From: Bacteroidota bacterium
Lineage (GTDB): Bacteria; Bacteroidota; Bacteroidia; AKYH767-A; OLB10
Direction: 5' to 3'
Assembly (NCBI GenBank): GCA_016722525.1
Contig: JADKJB010000034.1
Span: forward strand, 186,001-250,000
DNA: 64,000 nucleotides
Positions 1-12,178 of this stretch are shown here, in pieces. A program made the position numbers and the translations under genes. Below the pieces are notes generated by a model. The model made no database searches. It saw nothing but the letters and a program-made list of their open reading frames with translations, and was not told the DNA's origin. The number at the start of each line of letters is the position of its first letter. The first letter of the stretch is position 1.

Positions 1-420
1 ATTAGTAATTTCCACTTTCCCTTGTGAATGTTGCAACTGTCTCAAGTAAATTTCCTCTTCGTCAATCAGCACCGGGAAAGTATCGCCATACACCAAATGC
101 AAAACATTTTGTGATTGAATTTTGCCAAGTGTATTTTCTTCTTGAGTAGCAATTTCTCTTATCATATCCGCCTAGCCATCGGTCATATCAAACCATGTTT
201 TACCATCGGATATTAAAGATAGTAAAATTTCACTTAACGTCAACCAATCTGCTTCTGCTAACCCGGAAGTGAGAAGGAGCTCCAATTTTGTAGCTGCGCT
301 GTCGAGTTCAACCGCTCTCGTCCGTCTGAAGAGCAGGCCACGAGGTTTGCGACGAGTATGTAGGGATTACTATCGTAGAGATGGAATGTGAGTTCATGTT
401 TGATCTGTAGCATCATTATT
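1..420 (-). pseudogene. broken unidentified coding remnant
   Basis: On the minus strand, reading from about 416 downwards, a protein-like frame starts MMLQIKHELTFHLYD and runs to about 310. It shifts frame near 305, continues as a stretch containing KLELLLTSGLAEADWLT, meets an in-frame TAG at 171-173, and then continues in the same frame through EENTLGKIQSQNVLHLVYGD to the window edge. The composition looks like a real protein broken by one frameshift and one stop codon. I do not recognise the family. Because indel errors are common in this window, it could be a poorly sequenced live gene rather than a pseudogene. It runs off the left edge, so its length is unknown. Confidence 0.35.
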
Positions 421-665
421 TTTTATAACCTCAACCTGCTATATTACTAATTACATATTCTTAATTCTCACTCTATCAAACACTTCTTCACCAGCCGATC
501 CTCCTCCGTTTGCACCTATCAGTTATGCTTACGATTTCGTGCCAATGGAGGTTTTCAATTACAATGCCATAAGGCAGCAGTTGCAGCGTAATTGACTGTA
601 TGAGTTTGTATCGATTGAGATTACTTTCTGAAATTTTTTACATTCTGCATTTTACATTCTACATT
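421..665. other. unassigned region with broken coding potential
   Basis: Both strands hold short open stretches that read like protein. On plus, about 496-594 encodes PISYAYDFVPMEVFNYN. On minus, about 580-500 encodes LLPYGIVIENLHWHEIV. Neither joins to a longer frame without several corrections, so I cannot say which strand is coding. A simple run of 'ttttacattc' repeats lies at 637-673, just at the end of the next gene. No RNA gene or clear promoter is visible. Confidence 0.3.
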
Positions 666-2063
666 TTACATTCCTGCTTTGAGAATTATTATGCCCTTTA
701 ACTCATTCCAATATAAAACTTCTTTGCTGTAACTGAAAACCATTTTTATAACTTTACAAAAAATATACTCCGCTTTAAGATTTTGAGGAAGTTCTATATT
801 AATTTCTTTACTAACTGTTTTGAAATTTTGTTCAAATACCGTTTTTCCCTCAGTATTATAAATTGATACGTTTGTTGTTTCCCTTAAAATTTCATCAAAA
901 ACAAGTGTTATTTGATAATTTGCCGGATTCGGATAAATTTGAAACCCATTCTCTGATTCTGTAGGCAGTGATTGCAAGCCCACAGTAGTTGTATCGGTAT
1001 AATAGGCCAAAGCCCAATAACAACAAACACTATCTATTTCATCAAACGTTCCTGAGGCGAAAAGTGAACCTTGGAACTCACATAACTCATAAACTCCTCC
1101 ATCGGAAGGGGAACTATTCAACGGTTGCCAAATTTGTCCATTCCATTTTTTTATTCTATCAGGAAAGGGTTGAAAGTCCTGACCGGCACCAGCATATAGT
1201 TCTCCTTTATACATAGACAACGTTTGTAAATTTGGTACAAGAGGAATGCCACTTCCTACCTGATGCCAGTCTATCCCATCCCAATAGGCGACTTTTTCTA
1301 TTGTAGTAGATCCAGAATAAGCAACATTACCACCTGCATATAAAATGTTAGAAAGGGTATCAACAGTCATACAAAAAATATATGGACCTAATCCATTACC
1401 CATTTGATACCATTGCGTTCCATCCCATCTTGCTATATTATCTACAAGCACCCCACCGGCAGAATAAAAACTACCTGCAACAATTAAATCTCCATTATAA
1501 ACTACCATACTCCATACTTCTGTAAAATTTCCTAAAATGCCTCCTCCAACGGCAGAAAAATTACTTCCGTCATATTTCATCAAATTATTAAATCCTAAGC
1601 CTGCCCCATTTGGAAATTTTCCACCAATGTAAAGTTCGTTGTTGAAAACTTGCAATACATTTACCCGCCCTTGAGAGAGTGGAAATGCACCAATGGAATC
1701 AAAATTAGTCCCATCCCATTTCGCTAACTTGTGAATTCCAAAATTAATATTTGGAATTGGATTTCCTATGTGTTTGAAATCTCCTCCCAAGTATATATCA
1801 CCATTGAATTTTTCAAATGTATAGACAGCACCACCATAAGAAACACCAATTGAAGTATCAAAAGTAATTCCGTCAAAAACACTGAGTAACCTGTCGGCGC
1901 TACTGCCCAAAGTATCTATTCCACTCATGTATAACTTGTCATCAATCACTTTCAAACTGGAGCTACCCCAAATGTGGGCATTCATGCTGCTCCAATATTG
2001 AGCATTACAACATAACGTCATGACCCAAAAAATGATACAAAATAAAACTTTTACAGATGACAT
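666..2063 (-). CDS. secreted T9SS-sorted protein with propeller-like repeats
   Basis: 465 residues as read. The N-terminus is a signal peptide ending near LCCNA. The body (about 30-370) consists of short repeats of the type 'YNGDLIVAGSF', 'W(D/N)G..W', 'LY.GG', like the Kelch or NHL-type beta-propeller repeats of Bacteroidota cell-surface proteins. The C-terminus is a T9SS type A sorting domain beginning at FQIYPNPANYQ, which directs export across the outer membrane and attachment or release. The last ~25 residues are out of frame: restoring one A in the run near 755 gives KVIKNGFQLQQRSFILE and a stop at about 703, a normal sorting-domain end. It lies 6 bases after the upstream large secreted gene and is probably cotranscribed with it. 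No enzymatic function can be assigned. Confidence 0.8.
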   Translation of the reverse strand: MSSVKVLFCIIFWVMTLCCNAQYWSSMNAHIWGSSSLKVIDDKLYMSGIDTLGSSADRLLSVFDGITFDTSIGVSYGGAVYTFEKFNGDIYLGGDFKHIGNPIPNINFGIHKLAKWDGTNFDSIGAFPLSQGRVNVLQVFNNELYIGGKFPNGAGLGFNNLMKYDGSNFSAVGGGILGNFTEVWSMVVYNGDLIVAGSFYSAGGVLVDNIARWDGTQWYQMGNGLGPYIFCMTVDTLSNILYAGGNVAYSGSTTIEKVAYWDGIDWHQVGSGIPLVPNLQTLSMYKGELYAGAGQDFQPFPDRIKKWNGQIWQPLNSSPSDGGVYELCEFQGSLFASGTFDEIDSVCCYWALAYYTDTTTVGLQSLPTESENGFQIYPNPANYQITLVFDEILRETTNVSIYNTEGKTVFEQNFKTVSKEINIELPQNLKAEYIFCKVIKMVFSYSKEVLYWNELKGIIILKAGM

Positions 2064-2069
2064 TTTAAG

Positions 2070-5000
2070 CTATTTTTCAATTATTATTTTATAAGTTTCA
2101 ATTGTGTTTTTTTCATTCTTTATGGATAAAAAATAAAAGCCTGACTTCAAATTTGTAATATCTAATTCCATTTTAAAATCTCCATGATCCTTTGTTTCTG
2201 TAACAATTATTCTACTGGTAATATCTCTTAAACTCAAATCAAATTTAGAACCAGATTTACTTTTTCAATTATTTCGATAAATATACGATTTTTTGCAGGA
2301 TTAGGATAAATTTTATAGTTAACTAATTGACTTTTAGGAAAATTCGTAATGTCTTGATTAGAAGTCATTCTTGATAATTCAGAATCGGTATCAAAATTAA
2401 AATTATTGTATTCCTTTCCGTATACCAAAGTCATAATACTAATAGCATTCAAAACTGCCATTGTTGGTTCATTTTTATTTGCTATTTGCATAACCATACT
2501 TTTCATAGTAGAATCCATTGAAAAAACAGTTTTTCCTGAATCGGAAAGATTTGTTAGCATCAGAATAATGTTTTTCCAGTCAAGATAAGATTCACTAGAA
2601 TCAGTAATTGCATCAAGAAGTTCATAAACAGTCGAGTTTTGTTCAAAATGCAATAATGTTCCAATTAAGTTCATTTTAAAATATATATTATCTTCCGATG
2701 CTAAAAGAGCAACATATTCTGATATTGAATCATTGTCAGAATAATAGTCCAGTAAATCATATATTATAGAATAGGACTCAATTTTATTGCTTTCAATTTC
2801 TCGTTCAATACCAAATACAGTAAATGTACCTGAATTATAGCCTTGTCTGGATAATAAAGAATTGTAAATATTCGTGTCATTGAAATTTGAAATAAAATTT
2901 TGAAAATATGGATAAACATCATTTGAAACAGGTAAATTTTTATTCATTATTAATTCAAAATTCCTTTCATCAATCGAATCCATTCGCAAAATTAATTCAG
3001 TTAATACTACATCACTTAACGGAGAATTAATAATCAAAGAATCGGTAATATTTACTTCTGATAGGATTGTATCGTTAATTATTCTTAATAAATCTTCTGT
3101 ATTTCCTCCATCCAAAATAGCAATGAGTTCGGTCTTAATTGCAGTTAAAGAATCTCTAATAATTTCAAGACTATCTATTGCAACACGCATTTCATTATTA
3201 TTCAAGCTAAAAGAAGGACAGGATGCAGACGTTTTACCAATTAGATTATCTGAGAGAGTGATATTACTTGATCCGATATAAGGTATTGTAGATTGACCAT
3301 TTGATTGATTATGGTGATGATAAACATAGGGATATCCACTGCCAATGATTTTTAATGGACTATTTATACTAAATAAATTAAATTCATTCCCTGCTGGTTT
3401 TTTAGCATTTGGTCCAGATTGACCTTGCTGAGCCGGAAGCGTTCCTGCCCCACCATGTAACCAACAAGTTGGTTTAAAACCAGGATCTGTACAAATAATA
3501 TCAGATGTGTGCCAATAATTACATCTGATTCGCAAAGTTTGGTTATTTGAAAACGAACCAATTCCGATTTTATTTTCAATAAATGAATTACCAAAACTTG
3601 CATAACCAATAAATCCAGCAGTATTAGAAGTTCCACCCATTAAAATTCCTATTGCAGCTTGTCCGAAATTATTATCTTTTATGCTTGTATTATCTGATCC
3701 CCAAACTAGAATTCCATTAAAGTCGTATGGTTGGGTGTGTAGGACATAAGGTAATTTAATGTCACCAAATTCATTGATATCCCAAATTCTGTCATTCCAT
3801 CCTGCATTTAATCTAATTCCAGCATTGGTCGTCATGAAAGCACATGGACTTGAGCCTGATAATCCTAAATTAATATCAGAAAATGTGTTTCCATGATGCT
3901 GTGTCGCACGAAATGAATAAGAAAAAGTATTGAAAACATCTATCCCAAATCGATGATTTGTAAAATTATTTGAAATTGTTCTAATGTTACTGTCAAATGA
4001 TTCAATGCCTTTATCAATATCCCCCATTGTGTTATTTTCGAATTCCCACATTTTATTATTACCCCATACCCAAATTCCACGACATGCTCTGCCGAATGAA
4101 TTTGCTTCGCCATACCAGGGTGTTCTGTTTGGGTTATTGTTGAGTGTGTAAGGATTTGCAGTATTAGAATTATAAAAAATATCCAACAGAGTGCCTCCAA
4201 TAAAATTTACGCCATTAATTCGACTTGTCAAATTTGCAAATCTATAGGGCAGAATTCTTATTCCAATTCCATTTTTTTCAAAAACATTCCCTGAATTGTC
4301 AGCGATGAGAATTCCTCCACCAAAATCAACTAAATATGGTGGAAATGCAGGATCCGTTGAAGGAGGGGCGCACGAATTTCCAAATGGAAATGCTGTACGG
4401 CCCAAAATGACTCCATTGTGTGCATTTTCAATTTTGGTCTCACCCAACATAGTAAGCATAGCATGCGCATCTCTGTTTGCATTTGAATTTTGATCAATTG
4501 TAGCGTGTCCCCACACCTCAACTCCCTGCCACATTACCGGACAACCTGACACACTGTTTGAAATAGAAGTCAATACTGAATTATCTTCCATTATCATACG
4601 AGCTCCGGTGCTATTTGTGGGGCCTCTTCTATCAAGAATAATTCGTCCTTCCGGTCCAAATTCTATAATAGAACCAGCATCAATAGTTAATGTGACATCT
4701 GGATCAACCGTAATTGTCCGATTCAATTTGAATGTACCTACCCCAAACATTGTATCGTCCCATGTGATATTCGATGTAATGTGATCGGGAACTTGAGTGC
4801 TATTTAAATACGTAACAACACCTGAGTTAACAGCACAACAACTCGGAGAAACAAAAATTACTTTTCTAAAACAATCTGAACAGGTAGGGGTGTTTACTGT
4901 TAACACAACTTCATAATAGCCAGGAATAGTATAGATGTTGGAAGGGTTTTGCGTATTTGCTGTGTTTCCATCACCAAAATTCCATAAGTATGTGACAATT

Positions 5001-7591
5001 GTACTTGGGTCGTTGAAGAAGCATGTGAAATTTGTAGGAGTGCCAATACATGGTGGGGTATTCGTAAATGTCGCAAATGATGTCGTAGTTAATGAAACAT
5101 CGTCAATAAAAAAATAAGGGACTTCAAAATTAGGCCCAGCAGTATTCGGTCGCAGTACCAAATTTTCGTACGGCGAAAGAATTGATGTAGGATTAAAAAG
5201 GAAATTGAAAGTATAAAAATTCCACTGTGGACTTCCTGCAGTTGTACTGGTAATTGTTACAGTTCCTAACAATTCTTCAGCGGGACCAGAATATGGAAGA
5301 TTTGGAACTGCATAGAATCCAAAATCCGCTGGGTATGGGCTCACTGGTTGCCCGAACGGGCATGCATCTAGAACTGAATAAAAGCTTAATGTGTAATTTA
5401 TTCCAGGAACCAAAGGTGCAACCAAATTGGTTAAAAGTCCCTCAGACAATACCATCCCGGCATATCTATCATTATTGGTTGCTGCCCATGTGTCGAGACC
5501 ACCGATACAAGTTGTTAACCAATTTAATGGAATACCATTGAAATTATTATTGCGAATTATAATATCACTTGTACCACTCCACGGTATTTCCCAATTCGTA
5601 ATTTGAGAAGTGTTTGGTCCGAAATTATTAAAACAACCTGTTGGAAGCCAAGTTGGATCTGATGTAATTGCTGAACCCTGCTCAAATCCTCCATTGCAAA
5701 TTAATTCCATCTGGCAAGCCACCAATGATGGGTTGTAGTTACAAACCGATAAATCAGCAAGGCGTTCAAATCCCCAAGTGAAATAGCCAAATGAGTTAAT
5801 GGTGGTATCTGTTTTTACTGTACCATACGCATAATCTCCACTGAGATCTTTCTGTCCCATTTTAACCCAATTTGTACTTTGCAAGTTCATCACATTAATA
5901 TCCATGTATCTATTAAAAATATGGCAATAGGCAGAATCCCATGACAACGTCACATAAACCTTTGAACTTCCAGTTACGCGATTGAGTGACCAATAATTAC
6001 AATCACTTAAATATTCAATTGTGGTATCGGTAGTATCTGAAAATGTTTGTCCTGTATAAAAATATTCAGCAGTGTAAGCATCTGTTGCATTTGTAGGTGC
6101 ACTGATAGCCATCATTCTAAAATAATTCCCCTTCCCTACCGGATACTGAAATCCAGTTGATCCAATTTTTTTGACCGGACCACTTACAAAACTTGAATTC
6201 GATGCACCACTGGCAACAGAACCTGCTTTCATGGTTAAAAGATTGGTTGAAGTCGTGATCAGATTTTTACTCACAAAAAACAGTGTATCATCCACGCTCA
6301 AAGTAGTATTAGCCGTAACATGATTTGCACTTTTGTTGATTGCTAATTTTTTAAATGAATAATTATAACTTCCATTAAGCGATTGTGAATTTCCTCCAGA
6401 GAAAGTTACTTTCCCAATAGCTGTATTAAACACCACCTTGTTGCTGGTTATAGTTACGTTCCCATGGAAAAAATTTTCACCAGAATAAGCTACCTGAAAA
6501 TCTTGTCCACTTGAACCGAAAGTAACATTGCCCAAATAAGTATCAGGTGTAGTGCTCGCCATGCGAACTCTTCCGGCGGTTCCAGAGTTAGTATAAGATA
6601 ATTCCGCAAAGACGTTGCCCCCGTCGCTGTGAAAATTTCCGGAACTGCCGTTTCTTGTAAGTGTTGTTGTTCCAATAAAAGTACTATTTTTAAGCAAGAT
6701 TCCGGGAGAGGTAACAGTTAAATTTCCATCAAAATGGGCATTGTTGAAATTAACAATTGCGGTTCCGGTTAACGTCAATGTTTGAGCAGTTGTGCCTAAC
6801 TGATAGAAGTTTTTGAGTGTGAGATAATTGTTGGTAAAACCACTGCTGCCAATGGATATGGTTTTACCTGAGGCTAAATAGGTAACTCCTCCTGTATTTC
6901 CAAAAACCACACCTCCTGTACTGGTATTAGAAATAATTAAATTATTTTCAAAATAGCTGGTATCACCAGAGGCTAAATACAATTCATGAGTTGCGTTATT
7001 GACTATAGTAACCGGCCCTGAGAACTGATCTCCATAAGTAGAGCTCATAGTGAAATAATAGACACCACTGTGATTGATGGTTAAGCTATCGGAAAAATTG
7101 CAATTCCCAGTTCCCGAGGTAGATGCCGATCCAGTTGAGATCAATAACACAGGCTTCAAAAATGTTCCTCCATTCATATGAAAATAGCCGCAGTAAGCTT
7201 CCGTTCGAGCATTTATGGTAGCACCACCAAAATGACACAGTGAGCCAGAAATGTTGAGGTTTCCGGTGCTTACTAATCCGCCATTAAAATAGGTCACTCC
7301 TGCTGTGGTTAGAGTATAAGTCCCTAAATCGACCGTATCGCCATTGATGGTAAAATTAGCTACCGTACGGTTTTGATCTAGCACCAAATTGTTAGGAGCA
7401 TTACTGTTGATGGTAATATTGTCACCAGAACCAGGTGTTGCACCACTACCGCCACCCGACCAATTCCCCGAAACCAACCACGATGATGAATTTGTTCCTA
7501 TCCATATAAATGATGCGGAAAATGAGTTTGTGATAAAAATTGTTTGAATGAGAACTGAGATTATTACTATATATAAGAGTTGCTTTTTCAT
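2070..7591 (-). CDS. giant secreted T9SS surface protein (beta-helix and PKD)
   Basis: About 1840 residues. A signal peptide (1-25) is followed by an adhesin-like N-terminal half: 'WIGTNSSSWLVSGNWSGG' and then many short glycine, threonine and asparagine-rich strands typical of parallel beta-helix passenger domains (about 30-650). A lectin-like or carbohydrate-binding-like segment follows (about 680-860). Next is a PKD domain with the signature YLWNFGDGN (about 880-960), then a second right-handed beta-helix section with repeated N/G turns (about 1000-1430). The C-terminal part is helical and ends in a T9SS sorting domain (YKIYPNPAKNRIFIEI). The sorting domain is cut by a frameshift in the T run near 2262; the other frame continues as LRDITSRIIVTETKDHG and KSGFYFLSIKNEKNTIE to a TAG at 2070-2072. 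Likely role: adhesion or polymer binding at the cell surface. Substrate unknown. Confidence 0.8.
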
Positions 7592-7649
7592 GGCTGTACG
7601 TATTAAAAGAATTGAATTATTTATTGATTATAAAATGGAATGTTTCCTA

Positions 7650-8072
7650 CTAATTTCCGATGAACTCATACCAATCCGACCAGCTATTTGACCCGTTTTT
7701 CAGTCGCACTTTGGCATGATAAGCATTCAGTAATGTCACTGTACCCATACCTACATTAATTTCATTTCCGGTTCGTGAATAGGTCATCCCGGAAGGTAAA
7801 CCCGAGGTTTGATCATAAGTAAATATATGCGAGAACATTTCCGAAGCATTGTCATCCGTTCCAACAAGCATTTCAATTTCATTCACATCATTGGTATCAG
7901 CAACTACCACCTTAAAATATCCTTCATTGCCCGAGAAGGAAACTGCTGCATCTAGTGGGGTTTGGGATTTACCGGCATTCGCAATAAATAAAAATAACAG
8001 AATTAAAATTGATTTGAAATTTCTTTGCTGAAATAATTTGCAGCTAAAAACAAGGTGAGAATAATTTTGCAT
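7650..8072 (-). CDS. small secreted protein of unknown function
   Basis: 140 residues. The N-terminus has a hydrophobic segment (FKSILILLFLFIANAGKSQ), probably a signal peptide; the true start may be an internal methionine, since the first ~15 residues are polar. The mature part (about 38-140) is a single small beta-rich domain ('AAVSFSGNEGYFKVVVADT', 'VRLKNGSNSWSDWYEFIGN') resembling a fibronectin-like or Ig-like fold. It has no sorting domain of its own. It lies 58 bases upstream of the giant surface protein on the same strand and may be cotranscribed with it and function with it. I cannot name a family. Confidence 0.65.
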   Translation of the reverse strand: MQNYSHLVFSCKLFQQRNFKSILILLFLFIANAGKSQTPLDAAVSFSGNEGYFKVVVADTNDVNEIEMLVGTDDNASEMFSHIFTYDQTSGLPSGMTYSRTGNEINVGMGTVTLLNAYHAKVRLKNGSNSWSDWYEFIGN

Positions 8073-8123
8073 ACTAATTGAATTTAAAATGTTTGTATAA
8101 AAATTTAAAACTGTAAACTGAAC

Positions 8124-8151
8124 ACACTTTTTCCATCTGCGTAAAAAGTGT
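8124..8151. other. perfect inverted repeat upstream of small secreted gene
   Basis: Arms ACACTTTTT (8124-8132) and AAAAAGTGT (8143-8151) are perfect complements of 9 bases around a 10-base loop. It lies about 50-80 bases upstream of the minus-strand start at 8072, so it could be an operator or a 5' leader hairpin. On either strand one arm ends in a short T run, so a weak terminator is also possible. The rest of 8152-8312 shows nothing else I can support. Confidence 0.35.
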
Positions 8152-8312
8152 ATTTTTACACAGGAGTCAATAAAATTATAAATCCTTTATATAATGATGG
8201 ATCCTTTTTATTCGCTGGGGGGAAGCAGTGGATCAATCAAAATTTCCGAGAAGACCCAACAAATGTATAAAAGAATACCCCACCCCCGACAATTGTTAAT
8301 AACTATTTATTT

Positions 8313-8345
8313 CAAAAAAAATCCGGGCCAACTATTGGACCGGAT
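8313..8345 (-). terminator. rho-independent terminator of LRR/DUF7619 gene
   Basis: On the minus strand the sequence ATCCGG-T-CCAA-TAG-TTGG-C-CCGGAT (8345 to 8321) forms a stem of 6+4 pairs with one internal mismatch and a 3-base loop. It is followed directly by eight T residues (8321-8314). It sits 78 bases after the stop of the gene ending at 8423 and separates that gene from the next minus-strand unit. Confidence 0.7.
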
Positions 8346-8422
8346 CAGTTTATAATTTTAAAACAAAAATTCTGAGTGGTGAATTTAAAAATCAAATATG
8401 ATTTATCAAAAACAAAACTACG

Positions 8423-11070
8423 CTACCTCACCACAACTTTCAACACCTCACTTTTCTCCTCACTCTCTAAATTCAGGAAATACATTCCTGATGCAAATTC
8501 ACTAACATTAAAATTAAATTCATTTCCTGAAAATTCTTTTTTGTAAACAATTCTTCCTGCAACGTCTGTAAGAATTAAATGGTGCAGGCCGGATGAGGTA
8601 GAACGAATAGTTAACTTTTCATAGGAAGGATTTGGATATACCGAAAATAAATCTTCCGCGATTTCAATTACATCTGTTGGAATCACAATCGTTGTCAATG
8701 TAGTATTCGTAATTACCGGCGCATTGAAATCGAAATAAATCGCTGCATTATTTTCAATGATTTGTCCTAATAACAACCCCTGATCAATTTTAACTTTATA
8801 TTGCACATATCCATGACTGTTAGGTTCATCGTTGGTGGAGTCGGGAAGATTAATATTGGGGAAGTTAAACTTTACCACATTTCCAACTATTTGAGTGAAT
8901 GGATCATGACTGGATCCTAAATAGGTGAATGTGGCTTCCTGAAGTTTTGAATCAAGAGTATCAGTGATGACTATGTGTTGGGCAGGAGCGTTACCGGTAT
9001 TTTGAAATGGATGGTGTAAGTGAGCCATTCACCGGTATTCGCAATGAAATCGACCGGGCTAACTTCCTTAATATTTGGATCGAAGCTATTAATGACGGAA
9101 AAACAATGAGTCAGATTATTATTCGCCGGGTTTAAATCACCTGTCAGTAGTGTAACATTTACGGTAATACAAATTTGATCACCTGCCTGTGCTAAAGTAT
9201 CTGTTGTTAAGTAAAATTGAAATGCTTCGTGTATATCAATTAAACCGAAATCGGCAATTGAGTAATTCAAAGTGTTTGGTATTGCAATCGGAACCAGGCT
9301 TCCAATTGCATTGCCTGAATAAGTAGCAGGGCCACTGTAAAAAACTGTCACCGTTCCGGAAACACCGGATGCGCAATTGAGATTATACACTTGAGCAATA
9401 TCACCTGCAATAACATTTACAAGAGCCACATTCGAAGGTCTGAATAATCCTGAATCCTGCACAATGGCATGCGTTCCCAAATCATTTTGCAGTTTACATT
9501 GTAATCCGAAATCCATATTTAAATCAACAGAGTCAGTAGGTGTCAGAACAGATTGCTGCTCACCCGAAGGAGGGCATAATACCTGAAATGGGACGTTTAT
9601 TGTATCTACACTATAAGAGTAAGTCCCATTTGCTGCTACAAAATCATATAGTCCGGAACTGTTAGTATAAGTTTGCTGGACCAGATTTCCACCTTGATAT
9701 AAATTAATTTTTAATGGAGAAATAGTTGCTTCTGAAGGATCGTCAATACAATTAGTATTATTATCGGAATAAACTTTGCCTGAAATATTATTGTAGAACT
9801 CGCATGAATTGGGGTTAAATAAATCACATATTGGCAATGAACTCAATGATGGTGTACTTGATGTAACATTTCCATAGTTTGGCAAACAGGTGAGTCCGGT
9901 GTTTTGCCAAAAGAAGTTTACAATCCTTTTTATTTTAGGCAAACAAAGCAGTTGTGGGTTATTGTCGAGATAAAATAATCGACACTATCAGGAAGTTCAG
10001 GCAACTGCGTAAAACTACCCTTGGTAAGGTAGAGCCTTGTTACGGTATTTGGTATAGTGGGAATCGTTTGAATGAGCGCATTGTCAATTATAGAAAGCAG
10101 ATCAAGTGAAGAGGGTAAGGTTGGAATTGAAGTTGCAAAATTATTTTGTCTGAAATCCACATGTGTTACCGTGCTGGGGATAACAGGTAAATTTGTTAAT
10201 TCCGAACTGCCAATAAATAAATAATCAAGATTTGCTGGTAATGTTGGTGTTATTATAAATCCCGGATTGCCAAAAGCAATTTGGGTAATGGTTGAAGGCA
10301 AGGCTGGTAAACTGGGGAAGGAACAGTCGTTAACTATAAGAGTTTCCAGTGAAGTAGGTAAAATGGGTAACCCAAGAAGTGGATTGTCAAAAGCAGAAAG
10401 ATTTTTAAGTGATGCAGGAAGATTTGGTAACGTCAATAGCTGGTTTAAACCACAGGATAAGCTGATCAAATTTGCAGGAAGAGTCGGTAAGGATGTTAGT
10501 TGATTACTCACCACAAAAAGGCTTGCAAGGAAAGGAGGTAATGTTGGCAGGGAACTCAACTGATTGTAATTCGCATTCAGACTTTCGAGACCTAAAGGTA
10601 AACCTGGCAAGATGTCAGATTATTTGAATTGGCAATGATAGGTCAAGCCTGGAGGTAAGGCAGGAAGAGAAGGTAAGCAAATTATTTGTGCAATCTATGT
10701 AGATTATGTTTATTGGAAAATCAGCTATGGAGATAAGATTATTGTTAACACAATATAACGTAGTTAGTCCTGCAGGTAGTTCATTCAATGTTGTTAAATT
10801 ATTACTGGTGCAATTCAACGATTGTAAATTATCGAAAAACTGAATTCCAGATAAATCACTAATATTTTTATTATTACAATTTATTGAAGTTTCACTGATA
10901 ATTGCAGCGCATGTAGTATCCATCTGGTTCCCATTCATGCAGGATGCATAATTTGTTTGTAGGAAGGTGACAAAATTAGCGTCGGGGATGGTGACAAATT
11001 GGGCATTTAAAGAAGTACTAACAAAAAGACCGATCAAGATCAAATAGAGTTTTATTAAATCTATTTTCAT
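8423..11070 (-). CDS. secreted LRR protein with DUF7619 and T9SS sorting domain (frameshifted)
   Basis: I read four consecutive minus-strand frames as one gene of about 880 residues. The start at 11070 is chosen because MKIDLIKLYLILIGLF begins a signal peptide ending in LNA-Q. Residues 25-370 are leucine-rich repeats of about 21 residues with the pattern 'LPxLPxxLxxLxxxxNxL'. Next come a carbohydrate-binding or SdrD-B-like segment ('GKVYSDNNTNCIDDPSEA') and a DUF11-like segment. A DUF7619 domain follows (FDPNIKEVSP through INLPDSTNDEPNSHGYV to AAIYFDFNAPVITN). The end is a T9SS type A sorting domain (FSVYPNPSYEKLTI to LKVVVR). Frame changes lie near 10665-10615, 9935 and 9010, and each restores a known motif. 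The role is probably surface binding; the ligand is unknown. Confidence 0.75.
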
Positions 11071-11220
11071 AAAATATTTTTTTAGTTTTTTCAAAAATAC
11101 TGATTCTATGTTAAATTTCAATCCATCAAAAGCCTGATTTTGGATTGTGTTTTCAAATCCATTTCCAAAGTTATTTTTAATCGGTGTGATTCCGTCAGAA
11201 AGTTTTTATAATTTACATAA

Positions 11221-12175
11221 ATGGTTAAAATACAGATAAATACGAAACGATTATTGCAATTCCAATCCATTCACTAATTTTACCACATAAGGCGCTTGAC
11301 GATGTTTCCATGGACATACCTCAGGGAGTGTATTTGGTTTACTTGGTCCCAATGGCGCAGGTAAAACATCTCTCATCCGTATCATCAACCAGATAACTGC
11401 TCCCGACCAGGGAGAAATTTTGTTCAAGGGTGAGAAGTTGCGACAAAAACATATAGGCAAAATTGGTTATCTGCCCGAAGAAAGAGGGCTCTATAAGAAA
11501 ATGGAGGTGGGAGAACAAGCTCTCTATCTGGCTCAACTAAAAGGAATGAGTAGGAGCGAAGCCGTTTTAAGATTGCGTGAATGGTTCGATAAATTTGAAC
11601 TACAGGGATGGTGGCGCAAAAAAGTTGAAGAGCTCAGTAAAGGGATGCAACAAAAAGTGCAATTCATTATTACTGTTTTGCATGAACCTGAGTTATTGAT
11701 TCTTGATGAACCTTTCACCGGGTTTGATCCTATCAATGCGAATTTGATTAAAGATGAATTATTAAAACTCCGTGATAAGGGTACTACAATTATTTTGTCG
11801 ACGCACCGAATGGAATCCGTTGAAGAGTTATGCAGTCATATTGCCCTCATTAACCGTTCTCATAAAATTCTGGATGGACCTGTTCGTGATATCCGTAAGG
11901 ATTTTAAATCGGAAAAGTACGAAATAGAGTATGTTGGCAATGGTGTTGCTTTTGCAAATGCACTGTGGGCCGGTTATGAACTCCTAACACATGAGGCGCA
12001 TGGTGATGTAATGCGAGCTGTTGTTAAAATGGGTGAAGGGGCAAGGACAAATGATTTGCTTCAGGCACTTATTTCCCAGGTAGAAATTCATTCATTCAGA
12101 GAAATCATTCCTGGCATGAATGATATATTTATTTCATTGGTTAAAGAAAGCAATAGTTTACAACAAGCACTATAA
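11221..12175 (+). CDS. ABC transporter ATP-binding protein (NatA-like, frameshifted N-terminus)
   Basis: This is the ATPase subunit of an ABC-2 type exporter. Walker A GPNGAGKTS is at about 11345-11371. The signature is VEELSKGMQQ, Walker B is LLILDEPFTGFDP, and the H-loop is STHR. The C-terminal ~90 residues are the accessory domain usual in NatA/YhaQ-like proteins. The long open frame begins only at 11420, after Walker A. Upstream pieces in two other frames (HKALDDVSMDIPQG, then FGLLGPNGAGKTS) show that the true N-terminus starts near 11221-11254 and is broken by indels near 11275 and 11320. It is followed after 3 bases by its permease, so the two form an operon. It is divergent from the LRR gene. 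The substrate cannot be told. Confidence 0.85.
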
Positions 12176-12178
12176 TTT

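Noticed and set aside
5254..5541. Plus-strand frame inside the giant surface protein gene
   Set aside because: Opposite to a long, motif-bearing minus-strand frame; composition not protein-like.
11251..11536. Two minus-strand frames opposite the ABC ATPase N-terminus
   Set aside because: The plus strand there encodes Walker A and the Q-loop region, so these are shadows.
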